NCBI RefSeq assembly: GCF_003032475.1
Contig: NZ_CP028369.1
Span: 7,254,001-7,318,000 of the forward strand
From: Streptomyces sp. P3
Lineage (GTDB): Bacteria > Actinomycetota > Actinomycetes > Streptomycetales > Streptomycetaceae
Length of the DNA stretch: 64,000 nt
Direction of reading: 5' to 3'
A program made the translations under genes and the position numbers. Of the stretch, positions 1 through 7,656 are shown piece by piece (the stretch's first letter is position 1; each line of letters opens with the position of its first letter). The notes beneath the pieces are model-generated. The model did no database searches. It worked only from the letters and a program-made list of their open reading frames with translations, and was not told the DNA's origin.

Positions 1-15
1 CCTCGCGGGCGTCAT
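1..15 (-). CDS. First codons of the next operon gene (partial)
   Basis: An ATG at 15 overlaps the TGA of the preceding gene in an ATGA arrangement, the same coupling used elsewhere in this operon. Only five codons (M-T-P-A-R) lie inside the window, so nothing can be said about function. It implies that the leftward operon continues beyond the left edge. Confidence 0.45.
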
Positions 16-464
16 CGGGACCGTCCACTGCCCGAGGCCGTCAGATGGACGGTCGGTGCGTAGGCGGGCTTCGGCGGGATCGGTCGGGCCGAGGGCGGGG
101 AAGTGGTGGGCGGTGTGGCGCGCTGCGTCGTTCGGCCGGCTGCTGCTTGGGCGAGACGGCTGCGGCGCTCCCGGAGCCCGTTCGGCCGGTCCGGGCGTGG
201 TGGCCCGGCGGAGAGGGACGGGTCGAGGCGAACGTCGGCCTGCACGCTGTAGCCGAGGCTGCGCAGGTCGTGGACGGCTTGGCGCGTACGGCGCAGCCCA
301 TCGCGTTCCGGCTCGGTGAGCCGGTACAGGCCCGGCGAAAAGGGGACGGGCTCGAACTGCTCGCGGACGAGGAACCACTCGGCCAGGTGAGGGGTGAAGC
401 TCGGTGTGGCGGTGGCGACGAAACCGTGTTCGGGATGGGCACGGAAGCGGAAGTGGTCGGACAG
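12..464 (-). CDS. Hypothetical operon protein, probable CTG start
   Basis: About 150 residues. The reading frame is open from a stop near 489 to the TGA at 12, and its N-terminal half has ordinary protein composition (MSDHFRFRAHPEHGFV..., then many F, W, Y, E, D residues). There is no ATG, GTG or TTG before residue 74, but a CTG at 464 lies about 7 nt after AAGGGA and begins CTG-TCC-GAC, echoing the TTG-TCC starts of other genes here. The C-terminal third is Pro/Ser/Arg-rich and probably disordered. No family is recognised. It is the last complete gene of the leftward operon in this window. The CTG start is inferred. Confidence 0.6.
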   Translation of the reverse strand: MSDHFRFRAHPEHGFVATATPSFTPHLAEWFLVREQFEPVPFSPGLYRLTEPERDGLRRTRQAVHDLRSLGYSVQADVRLDPSLSAGPPRPDRPNGLRERRSRLAQAAAGRTTQRATPPTTSPPSARPIPPKPAYAPTVHLTASGSGRSR

Positions 465-488
465 AGAATGATCCCTTCTATCTACTGG

Positions 489-734
489 TCAGCGGCGAGG
501 GACGGCGGATGGGTCGTGGTACGCCGGGCTGGTTGCAAGGGGGCGGGTCCGCCGGTGGCGGGCTGGGCGCACGTCGGGGCCGGGCATGCTGTCGCTTCCG
601 TCGTCCCGTTTGGTGAATCCGGCCTGGTCCAATGCGGCGTTGGCCCACTGGTACTGCTCGCCGTGGGCGATGGCGGCCAGGGCGGCGGCGCGGCTGTAGG
701 CGAGCCGGATCTCGGCAAGAGGGTTCGGGGGCAT
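489..734 (-). CDS. Small hypothetical protein
   Basis: 81 residues. The first half (MPPNPLAEIRLAYSRAAALA..., then HGEQYQWANAALDQAGF) looks like a helical protein; the second half is Arg/Pro-rich. It follows the 756-1289 gene by 21 bp in the same operon. The Shine-Dalgarno before the ATG is weak, so translation may depend on the gene upstream. Function unknown. Confidence 0.55.
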   Translation of the reverse strand: MPPNPLAEIRLAYSRAAALAAIAHGEQYQWANAALDQAGFTKRDDGSDSMPGPDVRPARHRRTRPLATSPAYHDPSAVPRR

Positions 735-755
735 CCCGTGGTCTGCTGGCGTCGT

Positions 756-1289
756 TCAGTGGCGGTTCGGCTGCCGTGACTGGGCGGCGGCAGCTGGCTG
801 GGCCCGTGGGCCGGTCGTGCGCGGTGTGGACGGCCCAGACGGTGCCGGGGTGGAGGTCGCGCGCAGGGCGGCGGCGGTGTGGTGCAGGCGTGCGCGGGCC
901 GCGACGTACTTCTCGGCCGTCATGATCCGCAGGACTTCGGGGTCGTTGCGCAGAGGCGAGTGGGCGAGATCCTCCACGGCCTCGCGCTGGAAGCCGGTCG
1001 TGGCGTAGGTCAGGGCTTCGGCGAGTGTGTCCAGACCTCGCGTGATACCGGCGGCGGCCCGGGCGAGCTGGACCAGGGCGACGCGTTCGGGCGGGTAGAC
1101 CGTCTGCGGTGTGGTGAACCGTTCCTGCGCGTGTTCGATTGTGTGCTGCAGATGGTGGGCCAGCACGCCGATGTCGTCGGTGAGCGTGATCAGGTCGACG
1201 GCTTCGGGGCTGGTGGGGAATGAGGCGGCCAGTTCCTCCAGACGCCTGGCCAGGTAGTCGAATGTGGCCGGAGTGACGGAGGAAGACAT
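756..1289 (-). CDS. Helical-bundle operon protein (paralogue group)
   Basis: 177 residues from the ATG at 1289, which overlaps the TGA of the glycosyltransferase gene (ATGA), a clear sign of translational coupling. The sequence is almost all helix: an N-terminal segment with LEELAASF, a middle helix (LVQLARAAAGITRGLDTLAEA) and a C-terminal helix ending ARLHHTAAALRAT, followed by a Pro/Thr/Gln tail. The same layout occurs in the products of 3856-4386 and 7657-8223, suggesting duplicated paralogues within the operon. No enzymatic motif is visible; a structural or scaffold role is only a guess. Confidence 0.7.
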   Translation of the reverse strand: MSSSVTPATFDYLARRLEELAASFPTSPEAVDLITLTDDIGVLAHHLQHTIEHAQERFTTPQTVYPPERVALVQLARAAAGITRGLDTLAEALTYATTGFQREAVEDLAHSPLRNDPEVLRIMTAEKYVAARARLHHTAAALRATSTPAPSGPSTPRTTGPRAQPAAAAQSRQPNRH

Positions 1290-2062
1290 CAGACCACCCC
1301 GGCCGCAGCGCTTGTCTCCCGGGCGCGGAGGGCGGCTCGCAGGCTGCCTCCGTAGTTCCACGCATGCCGCCGAGCCTCCGGCTCCAGGACGTCATGGGCG
1401 TCCTGGCGGGTCATCTGGCCAGGGTGTTTGCGGTACCGGTAGACCGGCAGGGGAAGCAGGATCCCGGGGGCGAGGCTGGTTACGCCGAGGGCGGCGCAGT
1501 AGTCCTCGCCCTGGACGAGCCCGCCCATCGGAGCGGCGCGCACCAGGTAGGTGCGGGCGAGGATAGTGGTCGGCCCGATGGGGATGGTGTCCGCCGGTGA
1601 CTTCCAGTACGTCCACACGTCGCCGGCCTCGTGCCGGCCGGGCGGGGCGGGGCAGCGCCACAGGGTGGTCGAGCCGTCGGGGTGCAGGTCCTCGCTCCAT
1701 CCCGCACACCAGCCGACCCCCGTCGATTCCAGGATGTTCAGCCGCACGGACATGGCGTCGTCGGTGAACTCATCATCGTCATCTGCCCAGTTGGTGTACC
1801 GGGTGCGGACATGGGCGAGGGCCAGGTTCCGGGCGCAGGCGGCGCCGACCGGGCGCGGCAGAGCAAACGTGCGGACGCGGGAGTCCTGCGCGAGCGGGTC
1901 CGGCAGGCGGTCCGGCGAGGCACCGTCGAGCGCGATCACGGCCTCCCACGGCACGGACTGCCGGGTGAGGCTGGCGTGCATGGCGGTCAGGTAGTCGAGC
2001 CGGTCTTCGCGCAGGCGGCTGGCGATGACGACGGTGATCAGGGGCGGGGTGTGCGAGGGCAG
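1289..2062 (-). CDS. GT2-family glycosyltransferase
   Basis: About 257 residues. It begins with the GT-A fold signature LITVVIASRLREDRLDYLTA, continues with VIALDGASPDR, then GAACARNLALAHV and the acidic cluster NWADDDDEFTDDA, the expected DXD-type metal/nucleotide-sugar site. Family 2 glycosyltransferases move a sugar from a nucleotide donor to an acceptor; donor and acceptor cannot be read from sequence. The chosen start is a CTG at 2062, seven nt after GGAG; no ATG/GTG/TTG lies near the conserved N-terminus. Its 3' end overlaps the next gene by ATGA. A glycosyltransferase in a conjugation operon could modify a secreted or surface component (inference). Confidence 0.75.
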   Translation of the reverse strand: MPSHTPPLITVVIASRLREDRLDYLTAMHASLTRQSVPWEAVIALDGASPDRLPDPLAQDSRVRTFALPRPVGAACARNLALAHVRTRYTNWADDDDEFTDDAMSVRLNILESTGVGWCAGWSEDLHPDGSTTLWRCPAPPGRHEAGDVWTYWKSPADTIPIGPTTILARTYLVRAAPMGGLVQGEDYCAALGVTSLAPGILLPLPVYRYRKHPGQMTRQDAHDVLEPEARRHAWNYGGSLRAALRARETSAAAGVV

Positions 2063-2088
2063 GGGAGGCTCCGGGAAGCGAGAGTGAA

Positions 2089-2679
2089 CTAGCGGCGCGT
2101 GGCGGGACGCGGGGCGTGGGCCTTCGCCGGGGATGCGGCGGGAGCGCCCGGGGGCGGCGTGCTGCGCGATGCCCGGATAACCGGTGCGGGGTCGAGGGAG
2201 GACCAGGCCGCCGGGTGGTCGTTGAAGGCGGTCCGCGGGTCGATGGCCCAATCCACGACCGGGCCGATGTCCTCGTGGAGGAGGCTGATCACCTCGATGC
2301 CCTCCTTGTGCAGGATGTACCCCCACTGCATGTCCTGCTCGTCGGCGGTCTCGTCGGTGACCGACATGCGCACCGGCGGGGAGCCGTACGGGGTGATCAG
2401 GTGGTCGAGGTTACGGCTGGGCCACTGCTCGCCGCCGGTCAGCGCGGCCACGAGCGAGGGCGGGGCGCCGTCGAGGAGATCGGTGCCCAGCTCGTCCCAG
2501 CCGACGGCGACGTCGTCGATGAGGTGACGGGACATGGCTTCCACGTCGCGTCCGAACTTGTACTGGTAGGCGGCCAGGAGCAGCGGCAGGTGGTGGCTGG
2601 GTACGCCGTCGAGCTGGACGTGGATGCCGCTGTATCCCGTACCGGTGGTGGGGCGGGCGATGAAGGAACGTGTGGACAG
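2089..2679 (-). CDS. Conserved-looking hypothetical protein
   Basis: About 196 residues. The N-terminal domain (STRSFIARPTTGTGYSGIHV, then HLPLLLAAYQYKFGRDVEAM and HLIDDVAVGWDELG) looks globular with mixed alpha/beta content. A central block (MQWGYILHKEGIEVISLLHE) is also well structured, and the C-terminus is an Ala/Pro/Arg tail. A CTG at 2679 seven nt after CCGGAG gives MSTRSF; a TTG at 2700 is the alternative start. Gene order places it just before the glycosyltransferase. Function not recognised. Confidence 0.65.
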   Translation of the reverse strand: MSTRSFIARPTTGTGYSGIHVQLDGVPSHHLPLLLAAYQYKFGRDVEAMSRHLIDDVAVGWDELGTDLLDGAPPSLVAALTGGEQWPSRNLDHLITPYGSPPVRMSVTDETADEQDMQWGYILHKEGIEVISLLHEDIGPVVDWAIDPRTAFNDHPAAWSSLDPAPVIRASRSTPPPGAPAASPAKAHAPRPATRR

Positions 2680-2772
2680 GGAGTTCTCCGGATCGAGCAA
2701 GGAAGCGGGGACGTCGGGCGGCCATCAGGGGCGCGCGGCCCGTCAGGGGTGGTGCGTTTACACGCGGTCCGA

Positions 2773-3834
2773 TCAGGAGGCGACCGGGGGGCCGGAGGCG
2801 TCGGTGCGGGCGCAGGTATAACCGATCAGTCGGGACGTCTCGGCCTTCGCGGGGACGATGGCGGCGTCGTTGCACACGAACGTGTACGTGATGGAGGTGC
2901 GGGGCACGTCGTGGAGCCAGGCCCGGTCGTCCTTGCCGGGGTTGATCTGCAGGCCGGAGTGCGCGACGGCGTCGGTCTGGGTGTGCGTGTGGGAGAAGAG
3001 GATCAACGCGCCGCCGTCGGTGGTCCTGAGGGCGTAGGCGTCCGTGTAGCGGTTGGCGGCGCCGGCGAAGACGGTGGTGCCCTGGTTCCCGTAGCGGGTG
3101 CCGGTCTTGCCGTGAACCTCGATCTGCCGCTTGCTTGCCTTGGTCGGCGCAAAGACCTTCGTCCCGGTGTCCGTGCCTCCGGTGGCGAAGTTGTCGAGCA
3201 CGGCTGCGCGTAGCAGGTCGGCGTCCGCTGCCAGCTGCTTGTTGCCGGCGGCGGGCGCGGCCGTCGCGTACCCGTCCCGGTCAAGGGCGATGTCCGGCAG
3301 CTTCTGGCTGTCCAGGTCGACGACGGAGACCATCTCCCAGCGCTTGTGCTGGGGGCGTCCGGCGAACACTGCCAGACGCGAGGGTGCCTTGCCCTTCTGC
3401 TCCGAGAGCGCGGCGGCGAACCAGCGGTCCTGCCCCGCTTCCAGGCGCGGGATGTACAGCTCGGCGTTTGCCGAGTCGTAGGACCACGGCTTGTACGGCT
3501 TGCGGTCCGCTGCGGGAAGCCCTTCGGTCTCGGTGTAGTCCGAGATGGACATCGCGTACAGCGGGCCGTCCTCGACCGTGTCGAGCAAGCGCCGGTCGCG
3601 GTCGGTGTTGGCCTCGTTGTTGATCTTGGAGTAGTGGGAGATCTGGGCGAGGGCCTCCTTCGTCGTCAGCGCCGGCTCGGCGGTCGGGGTGGGGGAGGCG
3701 CTGCTGCGGGTGGCCCTGGCTGTGGTGTCGGCGTCCGGGCTGCCGGAAGTGGCGCAGGCGGACGCGGTCAGCGCGACGGATACGGCAGTGAGCAGGAGGG
3801 CGGTGCGGCGTGCGGAGGTGTGCAGGGGAATCAG
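2773..3834 (-). CDS. Putative lipoprotein
   Basis: About 353 residues if translation starts at the CTG at 3834 (3825 is the alternative). This N-terminus supplies a signal peptide: Arg-Arg, a hydrophobic stretch (TALLLTAVSVALTASAC) and a Cys at about residue 27 as lipidation site, then a Ser/Thr/Pro linker. The first TTG, at 3588, would drop this signal entirely. The mature part has mixed composition with no recognised enzyme motif. It is probably membrane-anchored outside the cell, fitting a surface-exposed accessory of the conjugation machinery; that role is inference. Confidence 0.65.
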   Translation of the reverse strand: MIPLHTSARRTALLLTAVSVALTASACATSGSPDADTTARATRSSASPTPTAEPALTTKEALAQISHYSKINNEANTDRDRRLLDTVEDGPLYAMSISDYTETEGLPAADRKPYKPWSYDSANAELYIPRLEAGQDRWFAAALSEQKGKAPSRLAVFAGRPQHKRWEMVSVVDLDSQKLPDIALDRDGYATAAPAAGNKQLAADADLLRAAVLDNFATGGTDTGTKVFAPTKASKRQIEVHGKTGTRYGNQGTTVFAGAANRYTDAYALRTTDGGALILFSHTHTQTDAVAHSGLQINPGKDDRAWLHDVPRTSITYTFVCNDAAIVPAKAETSRLIGYTCARTDASGPPVAS

Positions 3835-3855
3835 GAGGCTCCGGTAAATAGGGGG

Positions 3856-4386
3856 TTAGCGGGTACGGGATGCGGTGGCGGATGCCGTCGGCGGGGACGG
3901 CGCGGTCACGGCCGGTGCCGCCCGTGTATCGGCGGCGGCACGTAGTTGCTTCGCGGCGCGGGCGAGGCAGGCGCGGCTCTCACCGAGCCGGTCCACGAGA
4001 CCCGGGTACGTGGAGGCGATCGCCCGGGTGCGGGCAGGACCAGGTGCTTGGTGGGTGAGGTCGGCGAGGAGGCCGAGGTGGTGCACGGCCGAGCCGAGGG
4101 CGGCGAGCGCGGCACTGGTGGGCTCGGCCGCTTGGGCGAGCGCGAGCGTGGTGCGGCGGTGGGTGGCCGTGACGCGGGTCGGGTAGCGGGCGGCGGCCCG
4201 GTGGCGGAAGGCGCTCTCGCCGACGAGGTAGGTCAGCAGGCTGGCCAGGTGGCGGACTTCGTCGTCCAGGATCTCGCTCAGGGCCGGGTCCGGTTGAATC
4301 TGGTCGGGGAGCGGGAGGTGGTCGGCCACGGCGTTGAGCCGGTCGGCCACGTCGTGCAGCAGCATCCGCTGGTCAGGATCGGACAG
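3856..4386 (-). CDS. Helical-bundle operon protein (paralogue group)
   Basis: About 176 residues. The CTG at 4386 six nt after GGAG gives MSDPDQRMLLHDVADRLNAV; the ATG at 4365 is internal to that helix. Helices follow in the same order as in 756-1289 and 7657-8223: LASLLTYLVG, then ALAALGSAVHHLGLLADLT, then ACLARAAKQLRAA, and a low-complexity Pro/Ser/Thr tail. The repeated layout argues for duplication inside the operon. No catalytic motif; function unknown. Confidence 0.65.
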   Translation of the reverse strand: MSDPDQRMLLHDVADRLNAVADHLPLPDQIQPDPALSEILDDEVRHLASLLTYLVGESAFRHRAAARYPTRVTATHRRTTLALAQAAEPTSAALAALGSAVHHLGLLADLTHQAPGPARTRAIASTYPGLVDRLGESRACLARAAKQLRAAADTRAAPAVTAPSPPTASATASRTR

Positions 4387-4413
4387 CGGGAACTCCAGGA
4401 TGGGCGGGGGCGT

Positions 4414-4527
4414 CTACCGCCGTGCCGAGGACGGCGTGCCCGCCGTCGGCTGTATGCCGGGCGCTGCTGTGGGCGGGCGGGTCGGTGGGCCCTCGGAGGC
4501 GGACAGATCGGTGCGGGACGCGGTCAT
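4414..4527 (-). CDS. Possible 37-residue coupled peptide
   Basis: The ATG at 4527 overlaps the TGA of the preceding gene (ATGA) and follows AGGA at good spacing. The product is Pro/Thr/Ala-rich with no recognised feature. Overlap and ribosome site favour translation; composition does not prove it, and it could be the remnant of a longer C-terminus. Confidence 0.35.
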   Translation of the reverse strand: MTASRTDLSASEGPPTRPPTAAPGIQPTAGTPSSARR

Positions 4528-5495
4528 GGGTTCCTGAGGCGCCGGGCGGCCTGGCGGTAGCGGGGCAGGAGCCGCCGGGAGACCGTGTGCGCGGCGCGGA
4601 CTGCCTCGGCGGGGACTGCGATCGCGTGCGGGGCGTTGTCGTCGCCGAAGTAGTCGTGGGTGATGCCGTGCAGAGATCGCGCGCCGACGAGGACCTGCCC
4701 GCGATGCAGCGGGCGGTCGATCACGACGAGCTCAAGGCGGTTGGGGCCGGTGAGGATCGCGGCGCGGGGAACGCGGAATTGCATCCAGGCACTGGCCAAA
4801 GACGCGTTGTCCCACAGGTCGTCGAAGAAGTCGAGCTGGCTGTCCGGATCGGCGAAGTCGGTGATGCAGGAAACCCATTCGCCGGGCAGACGGTGACACA
4901 GGCCATGGGCGAGGGACTCCAGATCGCTGCCGGAGGTGGCGATGCGGACGGCCTCACGCTGTGAACGGCGGTACTCCCGTTGCTGGTTGTCGCGCCACAG
5001 GTCTTCGACGCGCTTGCCCGCAGCTGGAGAACCGGCGTCCGCGAAGATGCGGGGCAGGTGGTATTCCACGCCGATGCCTTGTCGGTCGGCATGGGCGAGG
5101 AACCGCGTGAGCCGGGCCGGAACGTCGTGGTCGTACCTGTCGTGGATCAGGATGGAGCCGAAGACGCCTCGCGGGCGCCAGAAGCCGTGGTCGGTAAGGA
5201 GGGTGTGGGCTGCAGCGGGGGCGTCGTTGCTGGTGAGGGCGATGACACCGATCTGGTCGTGATCGCCGAGGCTAATGGCGGGCATGGGCTTGTCTGCAGG
5301 TCCGTCAGTGTCGAACAACGCCAGGCTCGTGCGAGTGGAGTTGATGTCCGACGATGAGGCTCCGGCCGGTGACCCGCCATCGTCCGGGACGTGGCCGGTG
5401 TGGTCGAGCAGTTCGAGGGGCTCGGAGGTACTGCGCAGTTCGAGGTTCTGCTGCTGCGACCGGTGCGGCGTCGATTGTTCAGCGGGTTCTGGCAC
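4524..5495 (-). CDS. Hypothetical protein
   Basis: 323 residues from a GTG at 5495 that overlaps the end of the TGT-like gene by 17 bp. After a hydrophilic N-terminus the sequence becomes globular from about residue 75 (IGVIALTSNDAPAAAHTLL), with FRVPRAAILTGPNRLELVVI near residue 240 and a basic C-terminal helix. No family was recognised. The overlap with 5479-6303 suggests coordinated synthesis with that protein. Confidence 0.7.
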   Translation of the reverse strand: MPEPAEQSTPHRSQQQNLELRSTSEPLELLDHTGHVPDDGGSPAGASSSDINSTRTSLALFDTDGPADKPMPAISLGDHDQIGVIALTSNDAPAAAHTLLTDHGFWRPRGVFGSILIHDRYDHDVPARLTRFLAHADRQGIGVEYHLPRIFADAGSPAAGKRVEDLWRDNQQREYRRSQREAVRIATSGSDLESLAHGLCHRLPGEWVSCITDFADPDSQLDFFDDLWDNASLASAWMQFRVPRAAILTGPNRLELVVIDRPLHRGQVLVGARSLHGITHDYFGDDNAPHAIAVPAEAVRAAHTVSRRLLPRYRQAARRLRNP

Positions 5496-6303
5496 GGGGA
5501 CCTCGTGGTGTCGGGAGGGCGGGGGCTACATTGCTTGTCGCCGTGGGCGGGTATTTCTTCGCTCTCATGGCAGCCTCGTGACCTGGCAGTACACGTCGTC
5601 GGAGGTCTGCTCGCGGAGGCGGAGCCGTCGACGGAGCGTCGGGGGCGGCGAAGGGGTGTGTGCCGCCGACGAGGGAGGGGCGGCCATCGAGTTCGTCGAG
5701 CCAGCTCAGAAGTTTGGGCAGGTTCTTGTCGGGCCCGAACGCGAGGTAGGTGCCGTCGGCACTGTCGCAGCCGAACCACTCGGCTATCCCCAGCCTGATC
5801 CGGGAGTTGACGCGGCCCATGTGCACGCCTTTGCCGCGGGCCTTCGCCTCGCGGGCCAGCCGTTCGGCGACGGGGCCGAGTTTCCACTCGGTCGATCCGG
5901 CCAGGAACAGGACGTCGAAGTCGTCCCAGGGCAGCAGCCCGGGTGTATCGCAGCCGTCCTGGGCCGCGTAGGCCGCGGGCACGCCGAGTTCGCGGATGCG
6001 GGCCAGCCACGGCAGGGACTCGGTGAGGGTGCCGGCGGCGTCGAATGGCTGGTCCGGGGCGAGCGCCCACAGGCAGCGATCCGGCCCGTACCGTTCAACG
6101 GTCCGGTGCAGCCAGGCGAACCATGCTTGGGCTCCGGGCCAGTAGCGGCCCTTGCCGTCGCTGCCGAACTTGGAGTTGTCACAGGCATACAGCGCACCCT
6201 CGGGGATCCGACTGCCTTGCGCCGGGGTGGTCATACAGCCGATGCGTCCGGCGCTCATCGCAGCCCGAATCTCAGGCCCCGAGGGAGTGCCGAGATAGCG
6301 CAC
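5479..6303 (-). CDS. TGT/DpdA-fold-like protein (tRNA-guanine transglycosylase relative)
   Basis: About 274 residues from GTG 6303, which sits 5 nt after GGGGAGGT. The N-terminal part shows CMTTPAQG, then YACDNSKFG, LWALAPDQPFD, GVPAAYAAQDG, DVLFLAGSTEWK, GVHMGRVNS and CDSADGTYLAFGP. This spacing of an Asp-Asn/Ser-x-x-Phe motif, a central Gln-Asp-Gly and a His-Met-Gly-Arg-Val loop resembles the TIM-barrel of tRNA-guanine transglycosylases and phage DpdA enzymes that insert 7-deazaguanines into DNA. That assignment is by remembered pattern, not alignment. The C-terminus is a basic tail. It lies mid-operon downstream of transfer genes. Confidence 0.6.
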   Translation of the reverse strand: MRYLGTPSGPEIRAAMSAGRIGCMTTPAQGSRIPEGALYACDNSKFGSDGKGRYWPGAQAWFAWLHRTVERYGPDRCLWALAPDQPFDAAGTLTESLPWLARIRELGVPAAYAAQDGCDTPGLLPWDDFDVLFLAGSTEWKLGPVAERLAREAKARGKGVHMGRVNSRIRLGIAEWFGCDSADGTYLAFGPDKNLPKLLSWLDELDGRPSLVGGTHPFAAPDAPSTAPPPRADLRRRVLPGHEAAMRAKKYPPTATSNVAPALPTPRGPRARTR

Positions 6304-6471
6304 CGTGTACCTCCCCGGAGGCGACGCCGACCGCCGTCCGGGCCACCTGCCTGCCGGGCGGAAGTCCACGAAGTGGGGCCTGCGGCTGGTGGACCTCGCC
6401 ATTTCGGGAAGGCGGCACATTCCTGGTCTTTGAGCCGGGCGAGGGCGCAGTGAGCGTCGGGTGTGCCTGGT

Positions 6472-7389
6472 TCACCGGGTGCGGCCGGGCACGGGGGTGG
6501 TCGCCGTCGGTGGCCCCTGGCTCGGGCCCGGCGGGAGACCGGCCCGGGTGGTCCGGCGCGCGGGGGCCAGGGCACGCATGCGGTCGACAGCGGTGTGCAG
6601 GTCCTCGCCGAGACTGCGCAGGGTGGCCGCCGCGTCCTGAAGGTCGTAGTGGAGGTCGAATCCGTCGTCCTGCTCGGATTCCTTGGCCTTTTCCGCGGCT
6701 GCTTCGAAGAACTCGCCGAGCCGTTCCAGCAGGCCGCTGGTGGGGTCCAGGATCTGGTGCAGCAGGGCGGCGGCGTCCGCAGGTGACTCGGTGGCGTTGA
6801 GCCGGTCGGTGAGAGCGAGGAGTACGTCGCCGTAGACGAAGGTGCGGTCCGCGTTGCCGGAGACGTCCGCGGGCTCGGGGGTGCGGAGCGCCGGCTCGGC
6901 TGCGGACACGGGCGTACGGGCGGTGGGCGAGGAGGGAGTTGGCAGCAGTCCGAGCTGATCGAGGCGATGGTTGATCGCCTCGATCAGGAGCTGGGCGCTG
7001 CCGCCGTGCCGGGCTTCGGGCCGCTGGGGTGCACCGGGGTCGTCGGAGGGCGCCGAGTCGTAGAGGACCTCGGACAGCGATGGGTTGTCGGGGTGCTCGC
7101 GGGTCGCGATCCAGCCCTCCGGATTTCCCGGAGGGCGGTCGGAGGGGGGCTCCTGCGGCGGACCGATGATCAGGTGACTGACGTCGGGGAGGGATACGCG
7201 CACGATGTAGGCGCTGAGGCCGAACTCGATGTCGCACTCCAGCCCGCGCTCTCGCAGTGGCGTGGTGATGTGCGCGTGGCGGCGCCACAGCTCCTGCCAC
7301 CACGGCGTGTCCACGTTGCGGTGGTCGGGAAGCGGTGCGAGCGCAGCCGCGCGGCGGGCCTCTGGAGTGTTCTCCTGGTCAGCGGCCAC
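6472..7389 (-). CDS. Hypothetical protein with C-terminal helical domain
   Basis: 305 residues. The GTG at 7389 lies after an AGGAGG and overlaps the end of the small 7379-7624 gene by 11 bp. Residues 1-85 look globular (WWQELWRRHAHITTPLRERG, then ECDIEFGLSAYIVRVSLPDV). A linker follows, then a helical C-terminal region (VLLALTDRLNATE, LLERLGEFFEAAAEKAKE, DLQDAAATLRSLGEDLHTAV) resembling the operon's other helical-bundle proteins. The 168 bp between this gene and 5479-6303 hold no convincing gene. Function unknown. Confidence 0.7.
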   Translation of the reverse strand: MAADQENTPEARRAAALAPLPDHRNVDTPWWQELWRRHAHITTPLRERGLECDIEFGLSAYIVRVSLPDVSHLIIGPPQEPPSDRPPGNPEGWIATREHPDNPSLSEVLYDSAPSDDPGAPQRPEARHGGSAQLLIEAINHRLDQLGLLPTPSSPTARTPVSAAEPALRTPEPADVSGNADRTFVYGDVLLALTDRLNATESPADAAALLHQILDPTSGLLERLGEFFEAAAEKAKESEQDDGFDLHYDLQDAAATLRSLGEDLHTAVDRMRALAPARRTTRAGLPPGPSQGPPTATTPVPGRTR

Positions 7390-7624
7390 GGTTCCTCCTG
7401 CGGGAGGCCGGCGCGTGGTGGGACGGAGGTGTCCGGCGTGCGGGGTCGGCTTCGGGCTTCGGCACGGGAGCGAAACCGAGTTCGTAGTCGTCGTAGGCGG
7501 CGATCAGGTCGTGTTCCATCTGGACTTCGCGTTCGGCGACTTGTGCGATGAGCTCGTCGTGCTCGGCCTGGCACTGCTGGTAGTCGGCCCAGTCGGCGTC
7601 GCTGAGGTGGGCGGGGCGGTTCAG
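7379..7624 (-). CDS. Small acidic/coiled hypothetical protein, CTG start
   Basis: 81 residues, found only by allowing CTG (7624) as start, four nt after AAGGAG. The product begins MNRPAHLSDADWADYQQCQA and continues as a charged helix (HDELIAQVAEREVQMEHDLI) before a basic tail. Codon use and composition match its neighbours, and its TGA overlaps the start of the next gene by 11 bp. No family recognised. The helical, Gln/Glu-rich middle could form a coiled coil. Confidence 0.65.
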   Translation of the reverse strand: MNRPAHLSDADWADYQQCQAEHDELIAQVAEREVQMEHDLIAAYDDYELGFAPVPKPEADPARRTPPSHHAPASRRRNRGR

Positions 7625-7656
7625 AGGGCTCCTTGAAAGGGTGGGGCCGGTCCGGG

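Noticed and set aside
45..779. Long plus-strand open frame
   Set aside because: Arg/Gly/Ala-rich translation typical of the strand opposite a high-GC gene; the minus-strand frames have normal protein composition and operon overlaps.
2116..3213. 365-codon plus-strand open frame over the lipoprotein gene
   Set aside because: Gly/Val/Arg-biased shadow of the minus-strand genes, without ribosome site or recognisable domain.
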